Positions 62,335 to 64,000 of a DNA stretch of 64,000 nucleotides are shown here, in pieces; within the stretch, counting starts at the first letter, position 1; each line of letters opens with the position of its first letter. The translations under genes were made by a program, and so were the position numbers. The stretch is from positions 8,087,501 through 8,151,500 of the forward strand of contig NC_092024.1 in assembly GCF_042242105.1 (NCBI RefSeq), in the 5' to 3' direction. The notes beneath the pieces were generated by a model, which was not told where the DNA came from, did no database searches, and saw nothing but the letters and a program-made list of their open reading frames with translations. The stretch is from Pempheris klunzingeri. Its lineage: Eukaryota; Chordata; Actinopteri; Acropomatiformes; Pempheridae.

Positions 62335-64000
62335 TTATGACACAGTGCTCGACCTCTTGGCCTTCTTAAGAATGTCACACTTCTTGCGATTGGGGCGTCG
62401 GCAGCGTTCGTCGATGCTTGGCACGCACTCATAGTGCCACACCTCCTCCATCTTGTCCACAGGATACACTGCCTCCACATAGTGACGGATCAATCTGAGG
62501 CGGACGGGGTCAAGCTGCTTCTTGTTGCAGGCCCCTGAATGGTTGTACTGCAGCCGCAGGTTCTCCTGGGTGAAGAGCTCGGGGAAGAGGCGCACCAACA
62601 GACGGGCAGCAAAGTTTCCAACAGAGAGACTCTGCTGGACAATTTCCCGTACCTCAGTGTCTGACAGCAGGTAGACAGAAGGTACAGGGAAGTCCGGTTT
62701 GGACACAGTCAGTTCGTCCAGGGGGATTTTACAGAAGTCTTTGCTACTTTTCTCAGGGGGTAAAGAGGGAATATCTGGATCCTCCCTCATGCTATCTGGA
62801 TTGAGCTGGTTGAGCTGGCAGAGGAAGTCCTGCTCTGACTCATGACCGTACACTTTGCGTTGCTGCAGGTAGGATCTCCTCTGCTCCGTGTCGCGCCTCC
62901 TGCACCTCTCGTCAAGTTTCCCCACAAATTCCAACATCCACACTCTGTCGTTCCTGGCCCGAGGGTAGACTAACTGCACATAATGACGGATCATGTTAAC
63001 GCGAACAGGGTCGAGCTGTTTCTTACCAAGAGAGCCGCTGCAGTTGTACTGCTTCCGGGCGTTCTCGTGGGTGAAGAGCTCAGGGAACATGAGCACCAGC
63101 AGCCGAGAAGCAAAGTTCCCAATGGACAAGCTACATTCATAGTTGTTCTTCAGCTGCTCCCTGGACAAGAGGTACTCCTGGGGAACAGTAAAGTCAGGTA
63201 GAGGAATCTCCAGATTGTCAAAATCCACGGCTTTAAGCAGCGACTTTTTGGACTTGCGACTGGGCCTTTCACAATCGCCCACCTCTGGAACCTTAATAAT
63301 GGAAACATCCTCAGGAAGGCTGGCCAGGTCATAGACCTCGTCGTTGATATTGTCAGGTTCACTCCCATTGCCATTACTGTGAGGACCCTCGAGTGCATCC
63401 TCCATATGCTGAATGCACACCTGAAGCCAGCTGTCCTCAGGCACATCAGGAAAATTAGCTTCCATATACTTTCTTATAATTTCCATCTTGTCAGAGTCCA
63501 GAATTAGCTGCCCCACACTACTGAAACTGCGGGAGCCTTCTGGCATTTTCCCTTCTTCAAAAACCTCAGGGAAGAGACGGTGCATAAGGAAAATAACAAA
63601 GTCTTCAGGGGAAGAGAACTCATCCAGCTCCTCTGTGACTTGAGTGTTGAAACCAAGGTCTGACGCAGCCAGGCTGCCCTGCTGGTTATCTAAAGAGAGA
63701 TGCTCCTCCTGGCCCTGCTCATTAATGAAATGATAGGTTTGAGGATGCTCAGCCTTTATCCCACCACCTGTGATTGTCTGCTTCCTGAGCAGCCGAGCAC
63801 TCTCCATGTCCCTCTGAGCCCAAAAGCGATTAAACAAGTCATTAATCTGGAGGAGGCATTCTTCCTGCCAGACGCTGTTGGTCTTAACCGAAGGGTAGCA
63901 TACCTCAACATAGTTACGGATCAGCTGCAGATGGAGAGACTCCAGTGTCCTCTTGCTTGCCATGCATTCATGAGAGCACTCCCTGGCTTTGAACAGCTCC
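62335..64000 (-). CDS. bend3: BEN domain-containing protein 3, C-terminal part (runs off the window)
   Basis: The frame is open from the right edge to the stop at 62335, 554 codons. BEND3 is a sequence-specific repressor that binds CpG-containing DNA and acts at pericentromeric and bivalent promoter chromatin with NuRD and PRC2. The visible part holds the end of one BEN domain (LIRNYVEVCYP), then three more: one around FLMHRLFPEVFEEG to MEANFPDVPEDSW, one around SIGNFASRLLVLMFPELFTH to IRHYVQLVYPRARN, and one around SVGNFAARLLVRLFPELFTQ to IRHYVEAVYPVDK, followed by DERCRRPNRKKC and a basic tail. Four BEN domains is the BEND3 hallmark. The Met at 63963 is internal: residues ELFKARECSHEC continue upstream in frame to the window edge. 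Confidence 0.95.
   Translation of the reverse strand, partial: ELFKARECSHECMASKRTLESLHLQLIRNYVEVCYPSVKTNSVWQEECLLQINDLFNRFWAQRDMESARLLRKQTITGGGIKAEHPQTYHFINEQGQEEHLSLDNQQGSLAASDLGFNTQVTEELDEFSSPEDFVIFLMHRLFPEVFEEGKMPEGSRSFSSVGQLILDSDKMEIIRKYMEANFPDVPEDSWLQVCIQHMEDALEGPHSNGNGSEPDNINDEVYDLASLPEDVSIIKVPEVGDCERPSRKSKKSLLKAVDFDNLEIPLPDFTVPQEYLLSREQLKNNYECSLSIGNFASRLLVLMFPELFTHENARKQYNCSGSLGKKQLDPVRVNMIRHYVQLVYPRARNDRVWMLEFVGKLDERCRRRDTEQRRSYLQQRKVYGHESEQDFLCQLNQLNPDSMREDPDIPSLPPEKSSKDFCKIPLDELTVSKPDFPVPSVYLLSDTEVREIVQQSLSVGNFAARLLVRLFPELFTQENLRLQYNHSGACNKKQLDPVRLRLIRHYVEAVYPVDKMEEVWHYECVPSIDERCRRPNRKKCDILKKAKRSSTVS

Overview
The window looks like nuclear DNA of a ray-finned (teleost) fish. Genes are split into short exons with GT/AG introns, intergenic spaces are small, (CA)n/(TG)n microsatellites are frequent, and the mobile DNA (a gmr1-type LTR element, an L1-type LINE, hAT-like miniature elements) is typical of fish. 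All gene models were built by eye from reading frames, splice signals, codon phase and remembered protein families; no search was run.

Layout. 1-118 is the tail of a + strand transcript. 2706-14157 (-) is a zmym4-like gene with ten MYM zinc-binding units; its last large exon encodes the C-terminal cysteine-rich domain of a piggyBac transposase. 16370-20363 (+) is adprs (ARH3), a six-exon ADP-ribosyl-serine hydrolase gene. 22070-24789 (-) is an intact SLC7A amino-acid transporter light-chain gene. 24833-31496 is a defective gmr1-like LTR retrotransposon. Its integrase, reverse transcriptase and most of its RNase H have been replaced by an intron-less piece of the host gene SCAPER, and a 5'-truncated L1 is nested in the remaining RNase H. 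32482-37471 repeats adprs exon 6 and the SLC7A gene almost identically. Upstream of that second SLC7A gene lie two further, clearly different first exons (37866-38537 and 40723-41427) with no downstream exons of their own. The arrangement looks like a set of variable first exons sharing one constant 3' half, as in UGT1A or clustered protocadherins. 42381-48638 (-) is utp25, 49731-50403 (+) a short gene like the N terminus of GRXCR1, 53171-55307 (+) tmem151b, 59619-60763 (+) mtres1, and 62335-64000 (-) the 3' part of bend3.

The housekeeping genes (nucleolar UTP25, mitochondrial MTRES1, ARH3, chromatin protein BEND3) are unrelated in function and are simply neighbours. The biology that stands out is in 19.9-41.4 kb: a young tandem duplication, a retroelement that captured a host cDNA, and an amino-acid-transporter locus that appears to swap its N-terminal transport half by choice of first exon. 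A false duplication from unmerged haplotypes must be excluded before the tandem duplication is taken as real.
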